Part shown: positions 1-7,577 of the stretch, piece by piece | How the letters are laid out: each line of letters starts with the position of its first letter | How positions within the stretch are numbered: the stretch's first letter is position 1 | DNA from: DAOUET01 sp034430155 | GTDB lineage: Bacteria; Chloroflexota; Anaerolineae; Anaerolineales; UBA4823 | Assembly: GCA_034430155.1 (NCBI GenBank) | Contig: DAOUET010000001.1 | Coordinates: 1-64,000, forward strand | Direction of reading: 5' to 3' | Length of the DNA: 64,000 nt | The notes under the pieces: model-generated | What the model was told of the DNA's origin: nothing | Seen by the model: the letters and a program-made list of their open reading frames with translations, nothing else | Database searches by the model: none | Made by a program: the position numbers and the translations under genes

Positions 1-215
1 TGATTTGACTCCTTTCATATTTTATTTAAATTGGTGGATCTAGGACAACATTTACTAGGGTACACTCCGATAGTTAGCATTGACGATATGCTTTTGTTAT
101 TTATTTCTCATTGAATAATTTATTGTAGAAACCACAAAAGCCTCCAACTTATCGTCTGCGGCTTTGTTGAAGGCCAGTTTGTTGTCAAGCCCAAATTTCT
201 GCTTGACTCCCGCCT

Positions 216-243
216 GATATGCAATTCGCGATATGCTATTCGT
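216..243. repeat. Two-copy 14-bp tandem repeat
   Basis: Positions 216-229 (GATATGCAATTCGC) and 230-243 (GATATGCTATTCGT) are two adjacent 14-mers differing at two positions, followed by a further GATTCC. The surrounding bases 1-402 show no coding potential I can support. Function unknown; it may be debris of an intergenic repeat family. Confidence 0.5.
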
Positions 244-402
244 GATTCCTTTCACATTGTATAGGATTTCCCCATAAAAATCAACATTGTGACAAAACGC
301 ACAAAATCCAACACCAGCTTCCCCCGTCTCCCCTCCATCAATATCTAATCTTCTACCTCCATTCTTGAGTAAACCCTTGAAAAACCCAGGATGGCAACGG
401 CG

Positions 403-531
403 TTAACCGCCCATCCGCGCCGCCGTCCGCAACCAAGCCACTTCTCCGGTGGCGTAATCGATGTAGGCCAGCAGGCTCAGCCAGGGTACCGGTCCTTCCA
501 GCCAGTCATGCCGGCTGCCATCCTCCAACAG
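403..531 (-). pseudogene. Transposase fragment (integrase-core type)
   Basis: A 42-codon stretch read on the minus strand, bounded by TAG (just upstream) and TAA, translates to a peptide containing DGSRHDWLEG and, further on, LLAYIDYATGEV. This resembles the start of the DDE core of rve-type insertion-sequence transposases, where DGS-x-HDW and IDDATG are usual. Here the second motif is IDYATG and both ends of the protein are missing, so it is a decayed remnant, not a working gene. It lies immediately downstream of the beta-lactamase-fold gene and marks an old insertion or rearrangement boundary. Family assignment rests on motif memory only. Confidence 0.55.
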
Positions 532-566
532 CTATAATCTATCAATCCTGGGGTTTCGCTACGACT

Positions 567-1673
567 TTACCCTGATTTCTGTAAGGCTGGAAGAACGTAT
601 TGCTCGATTAACTGAAATATCGCCTCGTGACCCTCCATTTCGGCTGTGGCGACGATGATTAAGTCAGACCCTGGCACCACCAAGATGGTCTGTCCATACA
701 GCCCCAAGGCTGCATAAGCCTGCATGGAAGGAAAGGTCCACCACTGGTACCCATAGCTCAGGTCGCTGTCGGTCTCTGTGTGACTTTGCGTGGCGTTCTC
801 CACCCAGCTGGTCGAGACGATTTGCCTTCCATTCCACTCTCCATCCTGGAGGTACAGGTAACCCAGTTTTGCCATGTCACGGGGCGTAAGTTGCAATCCC
901 CAGCCGCCGATGGGAATCCCGGTGGCATCGGTTTCCCATATCGCGTTCGAAATGCTGAGCGGCTTGAACAGATATTGCTCGGCGAAATCGCGGGTTTTCA
1001 TGCCGGTGGTTTGCTGGAGGATGGCGGACAATAAATGGGAGCATCCCGAACAATAGTTGAATTGGCTCCCAGGTGGTTGGGACATGGGTTTATCGAGCAC
1101 GAACTTGACCCAATCCGGGCTTTGATACATGGCTCGATAAGCAGGGTCTCCCTCCTCCCAATCTAAACCGGACCTCATGGTCAGCACGTCCTCCAGGGTC
1201 ATGTCATCCTTTTGACGGCTGGTATTTGCAAACATACGATCTGAGAAGAAATCTAATATTCGATGGTCAGTTCCGTCGATGTACCCTTTATCGATGGCGA
1301 TCCCGATGAGGGTAGAAACGAAGCTCTTGGTGCAGGAATATAACTCGTATCTTGTGTCCCGTTGATAAGACCCGAAATAGGTTTCGCTGACCAGATAGCC
1401 GTTCCGGATGACCAGCAGGCTGTGGAAATTCAAGTGCTTTTCTTGGATGGCGGCCAGCATCTGGTCCAGCTTCTGCGAGTCCATGCCCTGTTCTTCTGGG
1501 GTGGAGGTGCGCCAGGTTTCGGTTGGCCAGTATGTGCCGGTGGTCCGTGAAAGAGCTGGGAGGGTGGACGGTACAGCTGTGGCCGGGGGGCTTGAACAGC
1601 CCGCCAGAATCAGGATGAGTATGCCAAGCAGCGCCAGGAATTGCGCAGAGCGGGTGGTGAGTTTGTTATTCAT
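567..1673 (-). CDS. Beta-lactamase-fold serine hydrolase lipoprotein
   Basis: A 368-residue protein of the class C beta-lactamase/penicillin-binding-protein-like serine hydrolase family. The N-terminus is a lipoprotein signal: a hydrophobic stretch ending in LAGC, so it is probably lipid-anchored outside the cytoplasmic membrane. The catalytic S-x-x-K motif is SCTK at residues 113-116, and a Y-C-S motif further on fits the second active-site element (Tyr general base). The start is ATG with GGAGATGG about 8 bases upstream. Family members include esterases, D-aminopeptidases and PBP-like proteins, so the substrate cannot be named. True beta-lactam hydrolysis is unlikely to be its main role. 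It is monocistronic, with a transposase remnant downstream and a tRNA gene upstream. Confidence 0.85.
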   Translation of the reverse strand: MNNKLTTRSAQFLALLGILILILAGCSSPPATAVPSTLPALSRTTGTYWPTETWRTSTPEEQGMDSQKLDQMLAAIQEKHLNFHSLLVIRNGYLVSETYFGSYQRDTRYELYSCTKSFVSTLIGIAIDKGYIDGTDHRILDFFSDRMFANTSRQKDDMTLEDVLTMRSGLDWEEGDPAYRAMYQSPDWVKFVLDKPMSQPPGSQFNYCSGCSHLLSAILQQTTGMKTRDFAEQYLFKPLSISNAIWETDATGIPIGGWGLQLTPRDMAKLGYLYLQDGEWNGRQIVSTSWVENATQSHTETDSDLSYGYQWWTFPSMQAYAALGLYGQTILVVPGSDLIIVATAEMEGHEAIFQLIEQYVLPALQKSG

Positions 1674-1804
1674 ACGGTTCCATCTCCAGTGAGTGAGGCG
1701 GACGCAGCCAGGCTAGGCAGTCCTGTGCAATTCCCCGGCGATTGGCGTCATTTTATCTCCCCCTAAGCTAAGCGATATTCCGTGCTGATTGTGGTTGCCT
1801 AAAG

Positions 1805-1879
1805 TCGGGGCGGGCGGATTCGAACCGCCGACCTCACGGACCCGAACCGTGCACTCTAACCGGACTGAGCTACGCCCCG
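1805..1879 (-). tRNA. tRNA-Pro (anticodon CGG)
   Basis: A complete cloverleaf reads on the minus strand. The 7-bp acceptor CGGGGCG/CGCCCCG has discriminator A at 1805. The D-arm is GCTC...GAGT-like, the anticodon stem CACGG/CCGTG encloses loop TTCGGGT (anticodon CGG, reading CCG codons), and the T-arm GGCGG/CCGCC encloses TTCGAAT. The 3' CCA is not encoded; the next bases read CTT on the minus strand. It stands alone with no neighbouring tRNA gene. Confidence 0.95.
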
Positions 1880-2196
1880 TGTTGATGGGATTATAATCTA
1901 GCCAAATGGCTTTTGCAAGCGTTTGGATCTCGCAGGATTTATTGAGGATAAATTCCCTTCATCTGCCAAAGGTTCAGGATGAGCGCCACCATCCCCGGTA
2001 TAATTAGGCGACGCTTTACATTTCACCTTTGAGGACATTTCCAGGCCAGTTCCAGGTAAATCGGATGGCCTCCTGGTGGCGAAAACGTGACCCACCGTCC
2101 TATCTTTAGAGAGGTTAGCTGATCCAGGGGAAGGTTTTCGAGGGTGTGAGGCTCGCGGATTTGCTGAAAAGGGCATAAACAATTAAGGAGACAACC
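1880..2196 (+). other. 317-bp gap and possible leader before ino1
   Basis: No convincing gene. A TATAAT at 1999-2004 is a plausible -10 for the inositol-phosphate synthase gene, but the -35 is poor. That would give a leader of about 185 nt, which contains a short hairpin GGTGG/CCACC near 2073-2094. The ribosome-binding site AAGGAG is at about 2184-2189. I do not recognise a known riboswitch class here. Confidence 0.3.
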
Positions 2197-3282
2197 ATGA
2201 CAGATAACCAGAAGGTCCGGGTCGCTATTATTGGGGTTGGCAATTGCGCCTCTTCCCTGGTCCAAGGCGTCCATTTTTATCAAGAAGCCAAGCAAAATCA
2301 ACAGGTGCCGGGGCTGATGCACGTCGATCTGGGGGACTACCACGTGAGCGATATCGTGTTCAGCGCGGCTTTTGACGTGGTGGATACCAAGGTCGGGAAA
2401 GACCTTTCTGAGGCGATCTTCAGCTACCCAAACAATACCTATAAGTTCCAACAGGTGCCACACCTGGACATACCGGTAGCGCGGGGTATGACCCATGACG
2501 GGTTGGGCAAGTACCTCTCCCAGATTTTGAAAAAATCGCCCGGCCCAACCGCTGACATCGTGGGCATTTTGAAAGAGACCAAAACCAACGTGGTGATCAA
2601 TTTCCTGCCGGTTGGTTCAGAAATGGCGACCAAATGGTACGTGGAGCAGGTGTTGGATGCGGGTTGTGCATTTGTCAACGCCATCCCGGTGTTTATCGCC
2701 AGCCAGGATTATTGGGCCAAGCGTTTCCGTGAAAGGGGTCTGCCCATCATCGGGGACGATATCAAGAGCCAGGTGGGAGCCACCATCCTGCACCGCGTGC
2801 TAACCAGCCTTTTTGTTGACCGGGGCGTACGGCTCGACCATACCTACCAATTGAATTTTGGTGGCAACACCGATTTCCTTAATATGCTGGAACGCGAGCG
2901 CCTGGAATCGAAGAAAATATCCAAGACCGGGGCGGTGACCAGCATGCTGCCGTATGCCCTGCCCCAGGATGACGTGCACGTTGGCCCGAGTGATCACGTA
3001 CCTTGGCTAACAGACCGGAAGTGGTGCTATATCCGCATGGAGGGCACCACTTTTGGGGATGTCCCCCTCAATTTGGAGGCAAAATTAGAAGTGTGGGACT
3101 CGCCCAACTCGGCTGGTGTGATGATCGACGCGGTGCGCTGCGCTAAGATCGGGCTGGACCGGGGGCTGAGCGGCCCATTAATCGCGCCTTCCTCCTATTT
3201 TATGAAAACGCCTCCCAAACAGTTCAATGATTCGGTCGCCCGTGAGATGGTGGAGGCTTATATCCGAGGGGAAGAGGCTTGA
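2197..3282 (+). CDS. ino1: Inositol-3-phosphate synthase
   Basis: A 361-residue protein of the bacterial/archaeal short form of myo-inositol-1-phosphate synthase. This enzyme converts glucose-6-phosphate to 1L-myo-inositol-1-phosphate using bound NAD+. The N-terminal Rossmann motif IIGVGNCASSLVQG (about residues 10-23) and the conserved catalytic-domain stretches around GDDIKSQVGAT and NFGGNTDF are family hallmarks, and the length fits the actinobacterial-type enzyme. The ATG has a strong site, AAGGAG, 8 bases upstream. The product would feed inositol phospholipids or inositol-based osmolytes in the cytoplasm. It sits 79 bp ahead of yebC on the same strand, but a TATAAT between them suggests yebC also has its own promoter. 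Confidence 0.92.
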   Translation: MTDNQKVRVAIIGVGNCASSLVQGVHFYQEAKQNQQVPGLMHVDLGDYHVSDIVFSAAFDVVDTKVGKDLSEAIFSYPNNTYKFQQVPHLDIPVARGMTHDGLGKYLSQILKKSPGPTADIVGILKETKTNVVINFLPVGSEMATKWYVEQVLDAGCAFVNAIPVFIASQDYWAKRFRERGLPIIGDDIKSQVGATILHRVLTSLFVDRGVRLDHTYQLNFGGNTDFLNMLERERLESKKISKTGAVTSMLPYALPQDDVHVGPSDHVPWLTDRKWCYIRMEGTTFGDVPLNLEAKLEVWDSPNSAGVMIDAVRCAKIGLDRGLSGPLIAPSSYFMKTPPKQFNDSVAREMVEAYIRGEEA

Positions 3283-3361
3283 ATGGTATAATTCTCATGC
3301 GCACTTGGTATATTAATGGAAGTGTGCCACTTTGTTTGTTGATTTCTCAGGAGAGTGATCT

Positions 3362-4117
3362 ATGTCTGGACATTCCAAGTGGTCCACGATCAAGCGCAAG
3401 AAAGGTGCGGCCGACGCCAGACGAGGGCAGGTTTTCACCCGTTTGGCGCGGGAAATAGCCATCGCTGCCCGGGAAGGGGGCGGTGATCCGGATGCTAATT
3501 TTCGCTTACGGCTGACGGTTGACCGGGCTCGGGCGAATAACATGCCCAAAGATAATATCGAACGGGCCATCGCACGCGGTACGGGGGACAATAAAGACGG
3601 CAGCCAGTTGGAGGAAGTTTCCTACGAGGGCTATGGACCCCATGGCATCGCTTTAATGATTGATTGTGTAACCGATAATCGCAACCGGGCTGTGGCGGAT
3701 ATCCGTCACATACTCACCAGGTTTGGAGGAAGTTTGGGAGAAGGGGGTTCGGTTGGCTGGCAGTTCAGCCGGTTGGCTTATTTTTCTTTCCCCGATGAAA
3801 ATCACGACCACGATAAGTTGTTCGAAATCGCGGTGGACGCTGGAGCGGATGATATTACTTTCGAAGATGGTGAGGTGGAAATCGTTGGGCCGGTTGAAGC
3901 CTTCAAAGATATCAGCGATGGATTGCACGCCGCGGGTATCCAGCCGGAAGAGGCTGGGCTGCGGAGGGTACCCAATAACGAAATTGCCCTCAGGCCTGAT
4001 GAGACCCTGCAGGTAATGCGAGTGATCGATAATCTTGAGGATTTGGACGACGTACAGGAGGTTTTTTCCAACTTAAATATCTCAGACGAAGCCCTGGCTC
4101 AACTGGAGGCAGCCTGA
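3362..4117 (+). CDS. yebC: YebC/PmpR-family protein (TACO1 type)
   Basis: A 251-residue protein beginning MSGHSKWSTIKRKKGA, the signature N-terminus of the YebC/PmpR/TACO1 family. Members have been described as transcriptional regulators and, more recently, as factors helping ribosomes through polyproline stretches. The full length and the acidic central and C-terminal domains are normal. The RBS AGGAGAG lies 7 bases before the ATG. It is followed by ruvC after 6 bp, the widespread yebC-ruvC-ruvA arrangement, so co-transcription is likely. Confidence 0.93.
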   Translation: MSGHSKWSTIKRKKGAADARRGQVFTRLAREIAIAAREGGGDPDANFRLRLTVDRARANNMPKDNIERAIARGTGDNKDGSQLEEVSYEGYGPHGIALMIDCVTDNRNRAVADIRHILTRFGGSLGEGGSVGWQFSRLAYFSFPDENHDHDKLFEIAVDAGADDITFEDGEVEIVGPVEAFKDISDGLHAAGIQPEEAGLRRVPNNEIALRPDETLQVMRVIDNLEDLDDVQEVFSNLNISDEALAQLEAA

Positions 4118-4123
4118 GAGCGT

Positions 4124-4618
4124 ATGCTGGTAATTGGGATTGATCCTGGGACGGCTACCACAGGGTATGGTTTGGTTAGAGAAAATGAGGATGGCAGTCT
4201 AGCGCTGGTGGATTATGGGGTAATCCTGACTTCTGCGGATAATCCCATGGCAAAGCGGCTCTTAGATCTGCACCACCGATTAAAAGAGGTCATACTTCTC
4301 CACCGGCCCCAAAGCGGTGCGGTGGAGAAGTTGTTTTTTCAACGAAACGTACGTACCGCGCTTTCGGTGGGGCAGGGGCGCGGCGTGGCATTATTGGCTT
4401 TAGCGGAAGCGCAAGTGGGGGTGGCTGAATATACCCCCCTGGAAGTCAAACAGGCAGTGACAGGCTACGGTGGGGCTGATAAGAACCAGGTACAACAAAT
4501 GGTGAGGGCCTTGCTGGGCCTGGAAGAGGTTCCAAAGCCTGATGACGCCGCAGATGCGCTGGCGGTGGCAATTTGCCACTTACATAGCGCTCAGACGCGC
4601 CTGCTATTTGAGGATTAA
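4124..4618 (+). CDS. ruvC: Holliday-junction resolvase RuvC
   Basis: A 164-residue crossover junction endodeoxyribonuclease, which cleaves four-way DNA junctions together with RuvAB during recombination repair. The acidic active site is visible: Asp in IGIDPG near residue 7, Glu in VEKLFFQ near 67, and the C-terminal KPDDAADALAVA with paired Asp residues. Length is normal for the family. The start lies 6 bp after the yebC stop and the gene is followed by ruvA. ruvB is not in this window. Confidence 0.94.
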   Translation: MLVIGIDPGTATTGYGLVRENEDGSLALVDYGVILTSADNPMAKRLLDLHHRLKEVILLHRPQSGAVEKLFFQRNVRTALSVGQGRGVALLALAEAQVGVAEYTPLEVKQAVTGYGGADKNQVQQMVRALLGLEEVPKPDDAADALAVAICHLHSAQTRLLFED

Positions 4619-4695
4619 AAGGCATTTTCGTATAGCCATTGAATTATGGGCATTTTATTGGCATATTGGAACCCAAGTGGGAGAAGAATGGTGAT

Positions 4696-5274
4696 ATGAT
4701 CGCCAGTTTGCGGGGAAAAGTCGTAGGACTAGATACGAACCGCGTTGTGGTGGAGGTGGGTGGGGTCGGCTTGCAGGTACATATCCCGGCTCCTCTAAAA
4801 GACCAGTTACGCCGGGGAGATACGGTTTCGTTTTTCACGCATTTAGTCGTACGGCAAGATGCACTGACCCTTTACGGTTTCGATACTCCCGAAGCCAGGG
4901 ATTTCTTCGTGATCTTGATGAGCGTGAATGGCGTTGGTCCCCGGCTTGCACTGGGCATGCTCTCCGTTTTAACCCCCGATAGCATGCGACGGGCGGTGTT
5001 CAACCAACAAGCGGAAGTATTCAGCAGGGTGCCGGGGGTAGGTAAAAAAACCGCCCAGAAGATCCTGCTTTATTTACAGGATCGTATCAAGGCGATTGAA
5101 GGGTTCGAACCGCTGGAAAGGATCAGCGATGTAGATAGTGAGGTGCTGAGCGCGCTGACTACCCTGGGTTACAGTGTAGTGGAAGCCCAGGCTGCCTTGC
5201 AGTGGCTGCCACGCGATACCCCGGAGGATGTTGAAACTCGCCTGAGACTGGCGTTGCAATATTTTTCCAAATAA
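4696..5274 (+). CDS. ruvA: Holliday-junction helicase subunit RuvA
   Basis: A 192-residue DNA-binding subunit that loads RuvB on Holliday junctions. It starts MIASLRGKVVG, the normal RuvA N-terminus, with GGGAGAAG about 10 bases upstream. An in-frame start at 4639 would add 19 unrelated residues and lacks a better RBS, so I reject it. The OB domain is followed by two helix-hairpin-helix motifs (SVNGVGPRLAL and RVPGVGKKTAQKI) and a C-terminal RuvB-interacting domain (ALTTLGY...A). It belongs to the yebC-ruvC-ruvA-proC run. Confidence 0.94.
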   Translation: MIASLRGKVVGLDTNRVVVEVGGVGLQVHIPAPLKDQLRRGDTVSFFTHLVVRQDALTLYGFDTPEARDFFVILMSVNGVGPRLALGMLSVLTPDSMRRAVFNQQAEVFSRVPGVGKKTAQKILLYLQDRIKAIEGFEPLERISDVDSEVLSALTTLGYSVVEAQAALQWLPRDTPEDVETRLRLALQYFSK

Positions 5275-5286
5275 GCGGAGGTGTTC

Positions 5287-6150
5287 ATGTTTACTAATCG
5301 TCAAATTGCCTTCATTGGTCCAGGCGTGATGGCCGAGGCTATAGTTGCGGGATTAATCCACCAGAGTGTGGCTGCTCCGGAAAATATCATGGCATCCGGG
5401 CCCCGCCTGGAGCGGGTTGAAGAGCTACAAGGGCGGTATGGTATCAAGCCTTCGACAGATAATGTCGCAACAGCCCATCAGGCCGACGTGGTGGTATTAT
5501 CGATCAAACCGCAACGGATGGGCCAGGTATTGGCGGGCTTGCGAGATGTGATCAAGCCGCAAGCGTTGGTGTTGTCTATTGTGGCTGGCGCAACCATCGA
5601 AAAGATCAGCACTGGATTGAACCAGGCCAACATTGTGCGATCTATGCCCAACACCCCCGCGCAAATTGGAGAAGGCATTACGGTATGGACAGCAGCACCT
5701 TCGGTATCTTCTGAACAAAAGGAAATGGCTCGCCAGATCCTGGCAGCTCTGGGAGCGGAAATTTACATGGAGGATGAGTATTACCTGGATATGGCGACTG
5801 CTCTCTCCGGAACCGGACCGGCATATGTGTTCTTATTTATGGAAGCGATGGTCGACGCCGGCGTCCATCTGGGCTTCCCCCGCCGGGTGGCAGAAATGCT
5901 GGTTGCTCAGACCGTGCGTGGATCGGTAGATTATTATGAAAAACGAGACGATCCTGTGCATCTGGCACGGCTGCGTAATCAGGTTACCTCACCGGGAGGC
6001 ACTTCTGCAGCAGCTTTGTATTATCTTGAAAAAGCGGGATTCCGGACGGCGATTTCTCGGGCAATCTGGGCTGCCTATGAGCGATCAATCGAGTTGGGAC
6101 GGGGCGGAAAGGCTCACCCACCCGAAAAAAACGCAGGCAAGGAGGCATGA
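5287..6150 (+). CDS. proC: Pyrroline-5-carboxylate reductase
   Basis: A 287-residue NAD(P)H-dependent enzyme making proline from pyrroline-5-carboxylate, the last step of proline synthesis. The Rossmann motif IAFIGPGVMAEAIVAGL is at the N-terminus, with the family signature TALSGTGPAYVFLFMEAM mid-protein and the C-terminal V(T)SPGGTSAAAL segment. I choose ATG 5287 because GCGGAGG at 5275-5281 is well spaced for it; the GTG at 5281 overlaps that site. It lies 12 bp after ruvA, and its stop codon sits inside the loop of a terminator hairpin. Confidence 0.94.
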   Translation: MFTNRQIAFIGPGVMAEAIVAGLIHQSVAAPENIMASGPRLERVEELQGRYGIKPSTDNVATAHQADVVVLSIKPQRMGQVLAGLRDVIKPQALVLSIVAGATIEKISTGLNQANIVRSMPNTPAQIGEGITVWTAAPSVSSEQKEMARQILAALGAEIYMEDEYYLDMATALSGTGPAYVFLFMEAMVDAGVHLGFPRRVAEMLVAQTVRGSVDYYEKRDDPVHLARLRNQVTSPGGTSAAALYYLEKAGFRTAISRAIWAAYERSIELGRGGKAHPPEKNAGKEA

Positions 6151-6164
6151 AACCGCCTCCTTTT
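6139..6164 (+). terminator. Intrinsic terminator over the proC stop
   Basis: Stem AAGGAGGC (6139-6146) pairs with GCCTCCTT (6155-6162) across an 8-nt loop that contains the proC TGA (6148-6150), followed by further T residues. It ends the yebC-ruvC-ruvA-proC transcript. Confidence 0.7.
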
Positions 6165-6360
6165 CGATGAGGGCCTGCTCAGAAGCAGCATATTGTGAAT
6201 AACTGGACAAGATAGGTGCTTTCAGGTATCATTTTAGCGTTTCAGCCTTTCACAGACATGAATTACCCTTATTTTCAGCAGAATTTTGATATAAGTCCGG
6301 GCGCAAGCGCACCGGCTGATTCACCTTAGTGAATAAATCCCCAAAAGGAAGGGTTCTTGG

Positions 6361-7431
6361 ATGGATGCCACCCAACAGCTTCTATCGGAATTGACCGAAG
6401 CCCATGGTGTGCCCGGATACGAAGCTCCTGTCCGGGCCATCGTTCGCAAGTATCTAGAGCCATTAGGGGAGCTCTCTCAGGACAAAATTGGTAGTGTGAT
6501 ATGCAAAAAAACCGGCAGCGCTTCCCAGCCGAAAGTGATGTTGGCCGGGCATATGGATGAGATCGGTTTTATGGTGAAGCACATCACCGATGAAGGCTTC
6601 ATCAAGTTCATACCACTGGGAGGCTGGTTCGACCAGGTATTACTGGGCCAAAGGGTAGTTATCAAGGCCAGCAGAAAGGATGTGGTGGGGGTGATTGGTG
6701 CGAAACCACCCCACCTGTTGCCAGCGGATGAGCGTGACAAAGTGGTTCCCAAAAAAGAAATGTACATTGATATTGGAGCCACAAGTAAGCAAGAAGTCGA
6801 AGAGGCTGGAGTACGTCCAGGAGACGCCATCATCCCCAGGGCTGATTTTGTACCCCTGGCGAATGGGAAAACATACCTGTCGAAAGCTTTTGATGACCGG
6901 GTAGGCACTGCTTTGGTCATTTCAGCCTTGCAAGGCTTGCAGGATCAGGAGCATCCTAATACGGTATTCGGTGTGGCGACGGTAATGGAGGAGGTAGGCG
7001 TACGAGGCGCCACCACCAGTGTCCGAGCGGTAGACCCGGATGTGGCTATCGTTTTGGAATCTGACATTGCTGGGGATGTGCCTGGAATCAAGCCGGAAGA
7101 ATCTTCAGTTAAACTCGGTGCAGGACCCACCCTGCTGATTTACGACGCCCGTATGATCCCGAACTTGAAACTGCGCGATCTGGTTCTGGAGACCGCTAAG
7201 AAAATCGATGTCCCAGTACAGGTATCTTATGTGGAAGGGGGCGCTACTGACGGAAGCGCCATCCATCTTCATGGAATCGGGGTCCCCACAGTGGTGATTG
7301 GGGTGGCCGCCCGCCATATCCATTCTCATAGTTCTATCATTCACCGGGAAGATTATGATCGGGCGTTGAAATTAATTATAGAGCTGTTGAAAGGTCTAGA
7401 TGCAGATAGCGTGGCCGGATTGACGGCCTGA
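6361..7431 (+). CDS. M42-family metallo-aminopeptidase
   Basis: A 356-residue member of peptidase family M42 (glutamyl aminopeptidase/FrvX/deblocking aminopeptidase type), a cytoplasmic di-metal exopeptidase usually forming large tetrahedral particles that finish peptide degradation. Visible metal and catalytic elements in order: GHMDEIGF (His ligand and catalytic Asp, near residue 64), FDDRVGT (bridging Asp), EEVGVRGA (catalytic Glu and ligand Glu), LESDIAGD (Asp ligand) and the C-terminal HIHSHSS (His ligand). Family members are often annotated as endoglucanase M, which is misleading. It is likely monocistronic, with 210 bp upstream and a palindromic element downstream. Confidence 0.92.
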   Translation: MDATQQLLSELTEAHGVPGYEAPVRAIVRKYLEPLGELSQDKIGSVICKKTGSASQPKVMLAGHMDEIGFMVKHITDEGFIKFIPLGGWFDQVLLGQRVVIKASRKDVVGVIGAKPPHLLPADERDKVVPKKEMYIDIGATSKQEVEEAGVRPGDAIIPRADFVPLANGKTYLSKAFDDRVGTALVISALQGLQDQEHPNTVFGVATVMEEVGVRGATTSVRAVDPDVAIVLESDIAGDVPGIKPEESSVKLGAGPTLLIYDARMIPNLKLRDLVLETAKKIDVPVQVSYVEGGATDGSAIHLHGIGVPTVVIGVAARHIHSHSSIIHREDYDRALKLIIELLKGLDADSVAGLTA

Positions 7432-7450
7432 ATTATTTATTGTTATGATT

Positions 7451-7542
7451 TAGTAATTACGCAGTTCAGGGGAAAATCGGGGGTGTTTGGGCGGGCAACG
7501 CCCGCCCAAACACCCCCATCCTCCTACCAACTGCGTAAGTCC
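7451..7542. repeat. MITE-like palindromic element in the atpA leader
   Basis: A nearly full-length palindrome. The inner arms GGGGGTGTTTGGGCGGGC (7479-7496) and their exact complement (7500-7517) are separated by only AAC. The outer arms TTACGCAGTT (7457-7466) and AACTGCGTAA (7529-7538) are also perfect. The bases just outside are a 7-bp direct repeat TATGATT (7444-7450 and 7543-7549), which fits a target-site duplication. No coding sequence is inside. It lies between the M42 peptidase and atpA, ending 35 bp before the atpA start, so the 18-bp hairpin would form in the atp leader RNA. Calling it a miniature transposable element is inference. Confidence 0.65.
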
Positions 7543-7577
7543 TATGATTATTATTCACCGGTCGGCACGGAGGCGAA

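Noticed and set aside
6191..6208. Rex-like sequence TTGTGAATAACTGGACAA after proC
   Set aside because: The left half matches a Rex site but the right half differs at two of seven bases, and there is no promoter arrangement to support it.
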